From positions 187,223 to 251,222 of the forward strand of contig NZ_LMHC01000012.1 of assembly GCF_001427665.1 (NCBI RefSeq): a DNA stretch of 64,000 nucleotides, in the 5' to 3' direction. Source of the DNA: Caulobacter sp. Root655. GTDB lineage: Bacteria > Pseudomonadota > Alphaproteobacteria > Caulobacterales > Caulobacteraceae. This document shows, in pieces, positions 36,534 to 45,496 of this stretch. The position numbers and the translations under genes are program-made. The notes under the pieces are model-generated. The model was given only the letters and a program-made list of their open reading frames with translations, ran no database searches and had not been told where the DNA came from. Within the stretch, counting starts at the first letter, position 1, and each line of letters begins with the position of its first letter.

Positions 36534-37541
36534 ATGTCGAGCCCCGAACCCCGCCACACCCGCTGCCTGATCATTGGATCGGGCCCCGCCGGCTACACCG
36601 CCGCCATCTATGCCGCCCGCGCGCTGCTCAAGCCCGTGCTGATCGCCGGCATCCAGCCCGGCGGCCAGCTGACCATCACGACCGACGTCGAGAACTATCC
36701 CGGCTTCGCCGACGTCATCCAGGGCCCCTGGCTGATGGACCAGATGAAGGCCCAGGCCGAGCATGTCGGCACCGAGTTCGTCAGCGACATCGTGCTGACG
36801 GCCGACCTGTCCAAGCGCCCGTTCCATCTCACCACCGACAGCGGCCAGGAATGGTTCGCCGAGACCCTGATCATCGCCACCGGCGCCCAGGCCAAGTGGC
36901 TGGGGCTGGAGAGCGAGAGCAAGTACCAGGGCTTCGGCGTTTCGGCCTGCGCCACCTGCGACGGCTTCTTCTACCGCAACAAGGAAGTGGTCGTGGTCGG
37001 CGGCGGCAACACCGCCGTCGAGGAGGCCCTGTTCCTGACCAGCTTCGCCAGCAAGGTCACCCTGGTGCACCGCAAGGACGAGCTGCGGGCCGAGATGATC
37101 CTGCAGGAACGCCTGCTGGCCAATCCGAAGATCGAGGTGATCTGGGACAGCGCCATCGACGAGGTGATCGGCGAGTCCAACCCCATGGGTGTGACCGGCG
37201 TGCGGCTGAAGAACGTCAAGACCGGCGCGACCCAGAACCTGGCCTGCGACGGCGTGTTCATCGCCATCGGCCACGCCCCGTCGTCGGAACTGTTCGCCGG
37301 CCAGCTCGAGGTCGGTCACGGCGGCTACCTGAAGGTCAAGCCGGGCACGACGGCCACCGCCGTGGCCGGCGTCTATGCGGCCGGCGACGTCACCGACGAC
37401 GTCTACCGCCAGGCCGTCACCGCCGCCGGCATGGGCTGCATGGCCGCCCTGGAGGCCGTGCGCTTCCTGGCCGAGGAAGACCACGCCAAGGCCCACCACC
37501 CGATCAGCCACCACGAGGCGGAGAAGATCGGGGTTTGGTGA
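36534..37541 (+). CDS. trxB: Thioredoxin reductase
   Basis: 335 residues. FAD motif IIGSGPAGYTAAIYAARA (13-30), NADPH motif VVVGGGNTAVEEA, and the redox-active CATC (Cys139, Cys142). C-terminal FAD-contact segment GVYAAGDVTDDVYRQAVTAAGMGCMAALEA is complete. Transfers electrons from NADPH to thioredoxin in the cytoplasm. Confidence 0.97.
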   Translation: MSSPEPRHTRCLIIGSGPAGYTAAIYAARALLKPVLIAGIQPGGQLTITTDVENYPGFADVIQGPWLMDQMKAQAEHVGTEFVSDIVLTADLSKRPFHLTTDSGQEWFAETLIIATGAQAKWLGLESESKYQGFGVSACATCDGFFYRNKEVVVVGGGNTAVEEALFLTSFASKVTLVHRKDELRAEMILQERLLANPKIEVIWDSAIDEVIGESNPMGVTGVRLKNVKTGATQNLACDGVFIAIGHAPSSELFAGQLEVGHGGYLKVKPGTTATAVAGVYAAGDVTDDVYRQAVTAAGMGCMAALEAVRFLAEEDHAKAHHPISHHEAEKIGVW

Positions 37542-37566
37542 TCCGATACACCAACTAGCCCCCACT

Positions 37567-37694
37567 TCCGCTCATCCCGGCGAATGCCGGGACCCAGATG
37601 GAATGGCTCTGGAGCTGACGCCAAAAGCGCCGAGCCGCTCCAATCATCCTCAACGCCATGGGATCTGGGTCCCGGCATTCGCCGGGATGAGCGG
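37567..37694. repeat. Intergenic inverted repeat, family D
   Basis: Full copy, TCCGCTCATCCCGG...CCGGGATGAGCGG, between the convergent trxB and cell-wall hydrolase genes. Confidence 0.8.
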
Positions 37695-37712
37695 TGTTTT
37701 GGGCCCGCCCCC

Positions 37713-38831
37713 CTACCCCAACGGGCTCAGCAAACTCGGCGGCCGGGCCTTCGGCTTGGGCGGCGGCGGCGGCGGCTCGGGAGCGGCCGGCGCGGCGGCT
37801 GGCTGGGCCGGCGGGGCGGCGACCTCGGGCAGGGCCTCCAGCGCCTTGTTGATCTTGGCGATCTCCTCGGGGGTCGGCAGGCGGCGGCCGCCGCGCATCG
37901 CGGTCGGGTCGCCGGCCAGCGGGGCCAGGACCTCGACCACCCCGTCGGCGCCGACGATCCTGGCCGCCTCGCCGGTCGGGGCCGGAGCCATGCCCATGGC
38001 CTGGGCGGCGGCCAGGGTCTCGGCCTTGGCCTGGGCCAGGACGTCGGCCGGGGCCGCCTCCAGGGTGCGCGGATCGGCCCCCATCATGATCTCGGCCGAG
38101 ACATCCTCGTGGGCCGAATAGCGGCCGCGGAACGCCGCCACCGCGCCCGACGGGCCGGTCCAGCGATAGAAGATGTGAGCGCCCACCGTCCTCAGCTTGA
38201 CCAGGGTCGGGGCCCAGTACGGATAGACGTAGTTGGCGTGGTAGTGGGTGGCGGTGCCCACGTCCTTCATCACGAAGCCGGCCAGGGCCCGCCTGGCGAT
38301 GATCCCGGCGTTGTCCCACGCGGTCGGGCTGATGGTCCGCGCCAGCGAGCCGTCGCAGGTGAAGCTGAACTGGCAGCCCGTGCCGCGCGCCGCGCCCTCG
38401 TAGACCACGCCGCAGATCGACTTGGGATAGCCGGGATGGCGCATGCGGTTGAGCACGGTCTGGGCCACGGCCTGCTGGCCGGCCACCGGCTCGTAGCCGG
38501 CCTCGAAATAGACCGCCTGGGTCAGGCAGCGCAGGGCCTTGTCGCGCTCAACGGCCGGGCCGCTGATCGTGAACGGCCGGGCGGCCTCGATCGCCAGCGG
38601 CGCCGACAGCTTGTAGTCGTTGATCCGCCGGGCGTCCTCGAAATCGGGGTCGCGGTCGGCCAGGCGGGGGATCAGGTGGATGTCCAGCCGCTCCCAGCCC
38701 CGGACGCGGCCCCAATAGTCCTTGTGCGGACGGGGATCGTGCCGGCGGGCCAGGGCCAGCATCGCCGGGTCCATGTCGGCCACGTAGCGGGCCAGGCCGG
38801 CGTCCGACAACGTTCCGGCGATCGTCGCCAT
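37713..38831 (-). CDS. SleB-type cell-wall hydrolase with Pro-rich C-terminal tail
   Basis: 372 residues from the ATG at 38831. The hydrolase_2 (SleB/CwlJ) domain is at about residues 95-205: CLTQAVYFEAGYEPVAGQQAVAQTVLNRM contains the catalytic Glu (EA), followed by SICGVVYEG, GCQFSFTCDG and ATHYHANYVYPYW. The tail ends in Ala/Pro and poly-Pro. It cleaves peptidoglycan, so it must be exported, yet this start gives no signal peptide. In frame upstream, from a CTG at 38948, there is a signal peptide with an LAAC lipobox; no ATG/GTG/TTG lies between the previous in-frame stop and 38831. The 3' end faces trxB. Confidence 0.85.
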   Translation of the reverse strand: MATIAGTLSDAGLARYVADMDPAMLALARRHDPRPHKDYWGRVRGWERLDIHLIPRLADRDPDFEDARRINDYKLSAPLAIEAARPFTISGPAVERDKALRCLTQAVYFEAGYEPVAGQQAVAQTVLNRMRHPGYPKSICGVVYEGAARGTGCQFSFTCDGSLARTISPTAWDNAGIIARRALAGFVMKDVGTATHYHANYVYPYWAPTLVKLRTVGAHIFYRWTGPSGAVAAFRGRYSAHEDVSAEIMMGADPRTLEAAPADVLAQAKAETLAAAQAMGMAPAPTGEAARIVGADGVVEVLAPLAGDPTAMRGGRRLPTPEEIAKINKALEALPEVAAPPAQPAAAPAAPEPPPPPPKPKARPPSLLSPLG

Positions 38832-38949
38832 GCCGCTGACCCGCCCCGCACCGCGCGGAACATGGTAGGCCGCACACGCGGCGAGGCCGCCGACGGCGAC
38901 CAGCGCCGCGGCGGCCCTGACGGCCCGGGTTTGACCTGGAGTCGGCAGA

Positions 38950-39429
38950 CTATTTTCCGCCGAGCGTCGAGCGGATCATCCAGGCGTGCTTCTCGTGAGC
39001 CGCCAGGCGCTGGGTGTAGAGATCGGCGGTGGCCTCGTCGCCCGCCTCGTCGGCCGCACCGAAGGCGGCGCGCAGGGTGGCGATCACGGTCTCGTTGTCG
39101 GTCAGCAGTTCCTTGAACATGCCTTCCCAGTCCTGCTCGGCGTCGCCGTCCTTGATGCTCGAAAGGTTGCCGAAGGCTGCGTAACCCTGAGGCGCCAGTT
39201 CGCCCAGGGCGCGGATGCGCTCGGCGATGGCGTCCAGCGCCGTCCATTCCTCGGTATACTGGCCTTCGAGCAGCACATGCAGCGCCTGGAAGTTGGGGCC
39301 GCGCACGTTCCAGTGATAGCCGTGGGTCTTCAGATACAGTGCGTAGCTGTCGGCCAGAACCTTGTTCAGGCCGGCGACGATGTCGGCTCGCTGTTTGGCG
39401 GTGAAGCCGGTGTTCAGGTTCGCGGCCAT
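38950..39429 (-). CDS. dps: Dps-family ferritin-like DNA protection protein
   Basis: 159 residues. Dps signature with ferroxidase ligands: HGYHWNVRGPNFQALHVLLE (His39, His51) and WTALDAIAERIRALG (Asp66, Glu70). Assembles into a dodecamer that oxidises and stores iron and shields DNA. GGGAG seven bases before ATG 39429 decides the start. Divergent from the histidine kinase gene. Confidence 0.94.
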   Translation of the reverse strand: MAANLNTGFTAKQRADIVAGLNKVLADSYALYLKTHGYHWNVRGPNFQALHVLLEGQYTEEWTALDAIAERIRALGELAPQGYAAFGNLSSIKDGDAEQDWEGMFKELLTDNETVIATLRAAFGAADEAGDEATADLYTQRLAAHEKHAWMIRSTLGGK

Positions 39430-39501
39430 CGTCATCTCCCGTGTTGCGTGTCCTAGGTAAGCGTGTCCATGCTCATGGCAAGACGTATGTGCGCGTGGAC
39501 C

Positions 39502-41904
39502 ATGATGAAGACACAACAACCACTCGCAACAGGTCGCGGGCGCCTTTCGTCCGACGTGCTGAGCGCGTGGCTGGCGCCGACGGTTCCGCCGCCGGCCTGG
39601 AAGGCCGCCCTGGTGACCCTGGCCGCGATCGCCGTGGCGACGGGCCTGCGAATCGTCCTGCTGGGTCTGAACGGGGGCATCGGCGTCACCCAGGCCTTCT
39701 TCCCCGCGATGATCCTGGTCACGCTCTATGCCGGCTGGCGCTGGGGCTGCGGCCCGATCCTGGCCGGAACGGCGTTCGCCTGGTGGGTATGGGGCGGCAG
39801 CCGCGGCGAGGCGCTGGACGATGGCGAGGTCGCCACCCTGGTGCTGTTCCTGCTGTCCTCGGCCATCACCCTGGGGGTGGTCCAGTGGCTGCGCCTGGCC
39901 CTGGTCAACCTGGCCGAGGCCCGCCGTCTGCAGACCGAGGCCGAGGTCCGCCTGCAGGTGACCCAGAGCGCGGCCGGGGTCGGTCCCTGGGAGTGGGACG
40001 TCGACAAGAACGAGCTGCAGCTGTCGCCCGCCGCGCGCAAGAACCTGGGGGTTCCCCCCGAAGGGCCGATCGACCTGAACGCCTTGCTGGAGTCGGTCCA
40101 TCCCGACGACCGCGCCATGCTGACGTCCCGCATCCGCGAGGCGGTCCGGGTGGGTCCGCGCTATGAGGTCGAGTACCGGCTGGCCAAGCACCCCGGCGGC
40201 GAACGGTGGATCCACGGCCGGGGCGAGGTGCTGCGCGACGAGCGCGGCCGCGCCACGCGCCTGCTCGGCGTCAATTTCGACGTCACCAAGCGCCGCCAGG
40301 CCGAAGAGAGCCTGCGCGAGAGCGAGGCGCGCTTCCGGTCCCTGGCCGACAGCGCCCCGGCCTTGATGTGGATCACCGGCGGCGACGGCCAGCGCGTCTT
40401 CGTCAACGCCGCCTATGTCGAGTTCGCCGGCGTGACCTATGACGAGGCCCTGGTGCTGGACTGGCGCTCGCGGCTGCACGCCGACGACCTGCCGGCGATC
40501 CTCAAGGCCCAGATCTCCGGCGAGGCCTCGCGGCGGCCGTTCAGCCTGGAAGGGCGCTACCTCCGGGCCGATGGCGAGATCCGCTGGCTGAAATCCTTCT
40601 CGCAGCCGCGCTACGCCCCGGGGCAGGTGTTCAACGGCTTCATCGGCATCGCCTTCGACGTCACCGACGCCAAGGAGGCCGAGGCCAAGCTGACCGGCCT
40701 CAACGAACTGCTGGCCGACCGCGTGCAGGAGGCGCTGTCGGAGCGCGACGCCGCCCAGGCCGCCTTGACCCAGTCGCAGAAGCTGGAGGCTATCGGCCAG
40801 CTGACCGGCGGGGTCGCCCACGACTTCAACAACCTGCTGACGGTGATCATCGGCGCGCTGGACGTGTTGCAGCGCAACCCCGCCGACGACGCGCGGCGCG
40901 AGCGGATGCTGAACGCGGCCCAGTCGGCGGCCCGCCGGGGCGAGAAGCTGACCCAGCACCTGCTGGCCTTCGCCCGCCGCCAGCCGCTGCATCCGGAAAT
41001 CTGCCGGATCGACACCATGATCGCCGAAAGCGAAAGCCTGCTGCGCCGCGCCGTCGGCGAGGGCCTGGAGCTGCGCCTGGAGCTCAAGGCCGGCGACCGC
41101 ACCACCCTCACCGATTCCGGCCAGTTCGAGGCCGCCCTGCTGAACCTGGTGGTCAACGCCCGCGACGCCACCCCGGCCGGCGGCGCGCTGACCGTGACCT
41201 CCGAAGGCGTCGACCTCATCACGCCGAAGGGCGACCTGCCGCCCGGCCGCTATCTGCGCGTCGCCGTCAGCGACACCGGAGCGGGCATGGACGCCGAGAC
41301 CCTGGAGCGGGCCTTCGAGCCCTTCTACACCACCAAGCCGGTCGGCAAGGGCACGGGCCTGGGCCTGTCGCAGGTCTACGGCTTCGTGCGCCAGAGCGGC
41401 GGCGAGGTGACCATCGACTCCGTCGTCGGCGAAGGCACGACCGTGGCCATGCTGCTGCCGGTGCGCGAGGCCTTCACGCCGATCGAGGTGTTCACCGCCC
41501 AGCCGCCCGCCACCCGGGCCACCTCGCACGTGCTGCTGGTCGAGGACGACGTCGAGGTCGGCGACCTTATCGAGGCGATGGTTTGCGAGCTGGGCCACAT
41601 GGTCAGCCGCGCGGCGACCGCCGACCAGGCCCTGGACATCACCCGCGCCGACCCGACCCTGGGCCTGGTGATCACCGACGTGATGATGCCCGGCGGCAAG
41701 AGCGGCGTCGACCTGGCCGTGATCCTGGCCCAGGAGCGGCCGGAACTGCCGATCCTGCTCAGCTCCGGCTATACCGGCCAGGAACTGGTCCGGGCCCACG
41801 AGACGCCCTGGCCCCTGCTGCGCAAGCCCTACGCCCTCGACGCCCTGGCCCAGGCCATGGCCGACGCCTGGGACCGGCGAGCGGGGTCGCGAGCGGCGGG
41901 CTGA
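39502..41904 (+). CDS. Hybrid sensor histidine kinase with PAS domains and C-terminal receiver
   Basis: About 800 residues; start ambiguous among ATGs at 39469-39505 and GTG 39463. The N-terminus has three to four membrane spans (MASE1/DUF4118-like), then two PAS/PAC domains (GVGPWEWDVDKNELQLS..., APALMWITGGDGQRVFVNAAY...), a HisKA domain with GQLTGGVAHDFNNLL (His440), an ATPase domain (NLVVNARDA, DTGAGM, GTGLGLSQVYG), and a receiver with VITDVMMP (Asp726). It would autophosphorylate and pass phosphate to its own receiver. No cognate regulator is linked, so the output is unknown. Divergent from dps. Confidence 0.9.
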   Translation: MMKTQQPLATGRGRLSSDVLSAWLAPTVPPPAWKAALVTLAAIAVATGLRIVLLGLNGGIGVTQAFFPAMILVTLYAGWRWGCGPILAGTAFAWWVWGGSRGEALDDGEVATLVLFLLSSAITLGVVQWLRLALVNLAEARRLQTEAEVRLQVTQSAAGVGPWEWDVDKNELQLSPAARKNLGVPPEGPIDLNALLESVHPDDRAMLTSRIREAVRVGPRYEVEYRLAKHPGGERWIHGRGEVLRDERGRATRLLGVNFDVTKRRQAEESLRESEARFRSLADSAPALMWITGGDGQRVFVNAAYVEFAGVTYDEALVLDWRSRLHADDLPAILKAQISGEASRRPFSLEGRYLRADGEIRWLKSFSQPRYAPGQVFNGFIGIAFDVTDAKEAEAKLTGLNELLADRVQEALSERDAAQAALTQSQKLEAIGQLTGGVAHDFNNLLTVIIGALDVLQRNPADDARRERMLNAAQSAARRGEKLTQHLLAFARRQPLHPEICRIDTMIAESESLLRRAVGEGLELRLELKAGDRTTLTDSGQFEAALLNLVVNARDATPAGGALTVTSEGVDLITPKGDLPPGRYLRVAVSDTGAGMDAETLERAFEPFYTTKPVGKGTGLGLSQVYGFVRQSGGEVTIDSVVGEGTTVAMLLPVREAFTPIEVFTAQPPATRATSHVLLVEDDVEVGDLIEAMVCELGHMVSRAATADQALDITRADPTLGLVITDVMMPGGKSGVDLAVILAQERPELPILLSSGYTGQELVRAHETPWPLLRKPYALDALAQAMADAWDRRAGSRAAG

Positions 41905-41908
41905 ACGC

Positions 41909-42646
41909 ATGACCGCCCCCCGCAAGCCCCCCCGCAAGCCCAAGGTCCTGGCTTTCGACGTGTTCGGCACGGTCGTCGATTGGCGGTCGAGCATCGCCCG
42001 GGACTCGGCGACCTTCCTCGACCGGATCGGCCGCCGGGACATCGATCCGGCCGCCTTCGCGGACACCTGGCGCTTTCGCTATATCGGCGTGATGGCCGCC
42101 TTCACCGCGTCTGGCCGTGGCTTCGTGACGCTCGACGTGTTGCACCGCGAGATGCTCGACGAGGCGCTGCGCGCCGAGAACATCGATCCCTCGACGCTCG
42201 ACGACGCGCTGCTCGATGACTGGAACCAGGCGTGGAGCCGGCTCGCGCCATGGCCGGATTCGGTGGCGGGACTGACCCGGCTGAAGGCCGGCTTTCCGAT
42301 CGTCACGCTCACCAACGGCAATATCTCGCTGATGCTGGCGATGGCGCGTCAAGCTGGTCTGCCGTGGGACGCGCTGCTCGGCGCCGAGGTCACGCGCGCC
42401 TACAAACCCGATCCGCGCGCCTATCTGGGCACGGCGGAAGTGCTGGCGATCGCGCCGGAGGATCTGTGCCTGGTCGCCGCGCACCACAGCGACCTGGCCG
42501 CCGCGCGCGCCTGCGGCCTTTCGACGGCCTATGTCGATCGGCCCGACGAATATGGCGGACGCCCGGCCCCCGACGCCGACGCCGCGCAGGCGTGGGATTG
42601 GACGGCCGGCAGCTTGACCGAACTGGCCACGCGGTTGGGCTGCTGA
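41909..42646 (+). CDS. Haloacid dehalogenase, type II
   Basis: 245 residues, HAD fold. Nucleophile Asp17 in VLAFDVFGTVVDW, then LTNGN (motif II), YKPDPRAY (Lys motif III) and CLVAAHHSDLAAARACGLSTAYVDRP (motif IV), all as in L-2-haloacid dehalogenases. Hydrolyses 2-haloalkanoates to 2-hydroxy acids, or a related substrate. Begins 5 bases after the kinase gene, so probably read through from it. Ends next to a family B repeat. Confidence 0.88.
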   Translation: MTAPRKPPRKPKVLAFDVFGTVVDWRSSIARDSATFLDRIGRRDIDPAAFADTWRFRYIGVMAAFTASGRGFVTLDVLHREMLDEALRAENIDPSTLDDALLDDWNQAWSRLAPWPDSVAGLTRLKAGFPIVTLTNGNISLMLAMARQAGLPWDALLGAEVTRAYKPDPRAYLGTAEVLAIAPEDLCLVAAHHSDLAAARACGLSTAYVDRPDEYGGRPAPDADAAQAWDWTAGSLTELATRLGC

Positions 42647-42653
42647 GCGACGC

Positions 42654-42712
42654 TTGTTTTGGCGCGTTTCCTTCACGCGAACCGGTACCCACTTCGCTCG
42701 AAAACGCTCTAA
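42654..42712. repeat. Dispersed repeat, family B
   Basis: TTGTTTTGGCGCGTTTCCTTCA...CTTCGCTCGAAAACGCTCTA between convergent dehalogenase and TetR genes. Its end supplies the TetR stop codon (TAG, 42709-42711 on minus). Confidence 0.8.
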
Positions 42713-43272
42713 GCCTTCGACGTCTCGCCCAGGCTTCCCTCGATCCAGGAGCGGGTCTCGTCGAGAATCTCGTCGGATAGCGCCGGATCGTCGATCGCCC
42801 TGGCCAGGACGACCGCGCCCACCATGGCCGCCCAGGCGCCGACGGCTTGACGGCGGGAAGCGGCCGCGCCCGGTTCGGCGATCGCCTTGGCCATGCGGTC
42901 GATCTGGGACCTGAAGCCTTCGGTCATGGCCAGCCGCGCGGCGGAGGTCTGGCGGCGGATGTCCGCGACCAGCGCGGCCGTCGGGCAACCGTCTCCGACA
43001 CTGTCGCGATGCTGGGACGACAGGTAGGCGTTCAGGTAGGCGCCAAGGTCGCCCTGACCGTCGTCCTGGGCGGTGAAGATGTGGGCGATGGCCTGGGCGA
43101 TCAGGTCATCCTTGGAGTCGAAATGGCCATAGAATCCCCCGTGGGTGAGGCCCGCGGCCTTCATCACCTCGGCCACGCTGACCGCCTCGAAACCCTTCTC
43201 CCGAAACAGCCGGCTGGCGGAGTCGAGGATTCTGAGGCGGTTGGCCTGCATCTGGTCTCGGCTGACCCTCAT
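42709..43272 (-). CDS. TetR-family regulator, divergent from the oxidoreductase operon
   Basis: 187 residues. HTH: RLRILDSASRLFREKGFEAVSVAEVMKAAGLTHGGFYGHFDSKDDL, a form common in regulators of quinone/electrophile responses (GGFYGHFxSKDxL). C-terminal ligand domain contains one Cys (DGCPTAALVAD), as in many AcrR/NemR-like sensors. CGGAG nine bases before ATG 43272 fixes the start. Likely represses the oxidoreductase and hydrolase genes on the other strand through the large inverted repeat between them. Confidence 0.9.
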   Translation of the reverse strand: MRVSRDQMQANRLRILDSASRLFREKGFEAVSVAEVMKAAGLTHGGFYGHFDSKDDLIAQAIAHIFTAQDDGQGDLGAYLNAYLSSQHRDSVGDGCPTAALVADIRRQTSAARLAMTEGFRSQIDRMAKAIAEPGAAASRRQAVGAWAAMVGAVVLARAIDDPALSDEILDETRSWIEGSLGETSKA

Positions 43273-43295
43273 CCAAGAATTCTCCGTTTGCCCGG

Positions 43296-43349
43296 TTGAC
43301 ACATACATGACGATCATCATATTTGGCAACAATCATGATGACCGTCATG
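43296..43349 (+). promoter_or_regulatory. Promoter and large inverted-repeat operator for the oxidoreductase operon
   Basis: TTGACA (43296-43301) and ATATTT (43319-43324), spacing 17. Arms CATGACGATCATCAT (43306-43320) and ATGATGACCGTCATG (43335-43349) are inverted with a single mismatch and overlap the -10 and the probable start site. Confidence 0.65.
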
Positions 43350-43379
43350 AATATGAGCGACTGGCAGGAGAACACCGTC

Positions 43380-44381
43380 GTGAAGGCCTTCATCCTCGAT
43401 CGGTATGAGAAGAAGGGGGCGTTGCGCCTCGGCGACATGCCGCAGCCGAAGCTGGGGGATGACGAGGTCCTCGTCGAAGTCCACTCGGCCGGCGTCAATC
43501 TCCTGGATTCGAAGATCCGCGACGGCGAGTTCAAGCCGATCCTGCCCTATCGCCCGCCGTTCATCCTGGGGCATGACGTGGCCGGCACGGTCGTTCGCGT
43601 CGGTTCGGACGTCCGACGGTTCAAGCCGGGCGATGAAATCTATGCCCGGCCGCGCGATGGTCGGGTCGGGACATTCGCCGAATTCATCGCCATCAGCGAA
43701 GCCGACGTGGCGCTGAAGCCCAAGGCCCTCAGCATGGAGGAAGCCGCGTCCATCCCCCTGGTCGGGCTGACGGCCTGGCAGGTGCTGGTCGAGCGCGCCA
43801 AGCTCCAGAAGGGGCAGAAGGTGCTGATCCATGCCGGCTCCGGCGGGGTCGGCGCCTTCGCCATCCAGTTGGCCAAGCATCTGGGCGCGACGGTCGCCAC
43901 GACGACGAGCACGGCCAACATCGACCTGGTCAGGGGCCTCGGGGCCGATGTCGTCATCGACTACAAGACGCAGGATTTCGCGAAAGTCCTGTCCGGCTAC
44001 GACGTCGTCCTCAACAGTCTGGACGGCGACACGCTCCTGAAATCCCTCGACGTGTTGAAGCCCGGCGGCAAGCTGATCTCGATCTCGGGCCCGCCGGATC
44101 CCGATTTCGCCAGGGAGCAGGGCTTGAACTGGGTCCTGCGGCAGGTGCTGGGCCGGGTGAGCGCCGGGATCCGGAAGAAGGCCAAGGCCCGCCAGGTCAG
44201 CTATTCGTTCCTGTTCATGCGGGCGAGCGGCGAGCAACTGAGCCAGATCACCGCGCTGATCGAGGCCGGGATCATTCGTCCCGTGGTGGATCGGATCTTC
44301 CCGTTCGAAGCCACCAACGAGGCCCTGGCCTACATCGAAACCGGCCGAGCGAAGGGCAAGGTCGTCGTCAGGCTGAAGTGA
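43380..44381 (+). CDS. NADP-dependent zinc-free MDR oxidoreductase (quinone oxidoreductase-like)
   Basis: 333 residues. GTG start at 43380 with CAGGAG nine bases before it; protein begins (M)KAFILDRYEKKGALRLGDMPQPKLGDDEVLVEVHSAGVNLLDSKI, the usual start of this group. Cofactor loop IHAGSGGVGAFAIQLAKHLGA; no Zn-binding Cys. Reduces quinones or enones with NADPH. First gene after a TetR operator, followed 36 bases on by a hydrolase. Suggests an electrophile-response or aromatic-degradation role. Confidence 0.9.
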   Translation: MKAFILDRYEKKGALRLGDMPQPKLGDDEVLVEVHSAGVNLLDSKIRDGEFKPILPYRPPFILGHDVAGTVVRVGSDVRRFKPGDEIYARPRDGRVGTFAEFIAISEADVALKPKALSMEEAASIPLVGLTAWQVLVERAKLQKGQKVLIHAGSGGVGAFAIQLAKHLGATVATTTSTANIDLVRGLGADVVIDYKTQDFAKVLSGYDVVLNSLDGDTLLKSLDVLKPGGKLISISGPPDPDFAREQGLNWVLRQVLGRVSAGIRKKAKARQVSYSFLFMRASGEQLSQITALIEAGIIRPVVDRIFPFEATNEALAYIETGRAKGKVVVRLK

Positions 44382-44417
44382 GCCTGACGACGTCGCGACC
44401 AATCCGAGGAAACGATC

Positions 44418-45284
44418 GTGAACGCATCCCCTTCGCCGCCAGCCGGCCAGACAACAACGTGGAAAGACGCGCCGACCCAAATCGTCGACGTCGCGGGAAC
44501 GACGCTGGCCTACCGCCGTCTCGGGGCCGCGACTGGCGTGCCCCTGGTCATGCTCAACCATTGGGGCGCGGTCCTGGACAACTTCGACCCGCGCATCGTC
44601 GACGGCCTGGCGGCGACCAGACCCGTGATCGCCGTGAACTATCGCGGCGTCGGCGCTTCGGGCGGCCAGGCGCCGCTGACGGTGGCGGAGATGGCCCGGG
44701 ACGTGATCGCCCTGATCCGCGCGCTGGGCCTGCGGCAGGTCGATCTGCTCGGCTTTTCCCTCGGCGGTTTCGTGGCGCAGGACATCGTGCTGGAAGCGCC
44801 CGAACTGATCCGCAAGGTCATCCTGACCGGAACCGGCCCGGCCGGCGGCGCGGGCATCAAGAACGTCGGACGGGTGTCCTGGCCGCTGATCATCAAGGCC
44901 ATGCTGACCTTCCAGGACCCGAAGGTCTATCTGTTCTTCACCTCGACCGCGAACGGTCGGCGCGCCGCCAAGGCCTTCCTGGCCCGGTTGACCGAGCGCG
45001 AGACGAACCGCGACAAGAAGGTCACGACGACCGCGTTTCTCCGGCAACTGAAAGCCATCGAAGCCTGGGGCAAGCAGGCGCCGCAGGATCTGGGGACGAT
45101 CGACAAGCCCGTCCTGGTCGCCAATGGCGATCACGACATCATGGTCCCCAGCCGCAACTCGATCGACCTGGCGCGCCGTCTGCCCAACGCCGAACTCGTC
45201 CTCTACGAGGACGCCGGACACGGGGGCATCTTCCAGTATCAAGAGGCCTTCGCGCGCAAGGCGCTGGCCTTCCTGGACGCCTGA
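44418..45284 (+). CDS. Alpha/beta hydrolase
   Basis: 288 residues. Nucleophile elbow GFSLGG (Ser in LLGFSLGGFVAQD), oxyanion region NHWGAVLDNFDPRI, catalytic Asp in NGDHDIMVPS and His in EDAGHGGIFQ. GTG start with GAGGA upstream. Co-transcribed with the oxidoreductase. Resembles carboxylesterase/haloperoxidase-type hydrolases; substrate unknown. Confidence 0.88.
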   Translation: MNASPSPPAGQTTTWKDAPTQIVDVAGTTLAYRRLGAATGVPLVMLNHWGAVLDNFDPRIVDGLAATRPVIAVNYRGVGASGGQAPLTVAEMARDVIALIRALGLRQVDLLGFSLGGFVAQDIVLEAPELIRKVILTGTGPAGGAGIKNVGRVSWPLIIKAMLTFQDPKVYLFFTSTANGRRAAKAFLARLTERETNRDKKVTTTAFLRQLKAIEAWGKQAPQDLGTIDKPVLVANGDHDIMVPSRNSIDLARRLPNAELVLYEDAGHGGIFQYQEAFARKALAFLDA

Positions 45285-45368
45285 CGCCGAGCGCGCGGCG
45301 AGGGCTTGCTCTCCACAGAGCCTATTGCCTGGCGACTACGGCCGCGCCGTGAATTTTCGCTCGGCGCT

Positions 45369-45396
45369 TTGCAATCCGCTCGCGAGGGTCTATATG
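45369..45396 (+). promoter_or_regulatory. Candidate nadA promoter
   Basis: TTGCAA (45369-45374) and TATATG (45391-45396) with a 16-base spacer. The first palindrome begins ten bases further on, at the expected transcription start. Confidence 0.5.
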
Positions 45397-45405
45397 TCTT
45401 TCATC

Positions 45406-45430
45406 CCTTTTGCTCAATTTCAGCAAAAGG
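45406..45430. promoter_or_regulatory. Palindrome 1 at the nadA promoter
   Basis: CCTTTTGCT-caatttc-AGCAAAAGG, perfect 9-bp arms. Core TGCTCAATTTCAGCA is close to palindrome 2, suggesting one regulator binds both. Confidence 0.55.
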
Positions 45431-45496
45431 GGCGACGCCGGAGCGGAGTTCCTTTCGAGGCCACCCTCGCTCCCGGCGTTTTTTGAGGCCCTGGAA

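Noticed and set aside
38950..42066. 1038-residue minus-strand frame containing Dps
   Set aside because: Only the last 159 residues are Dps; the rest is antisense to the histidine kinase.
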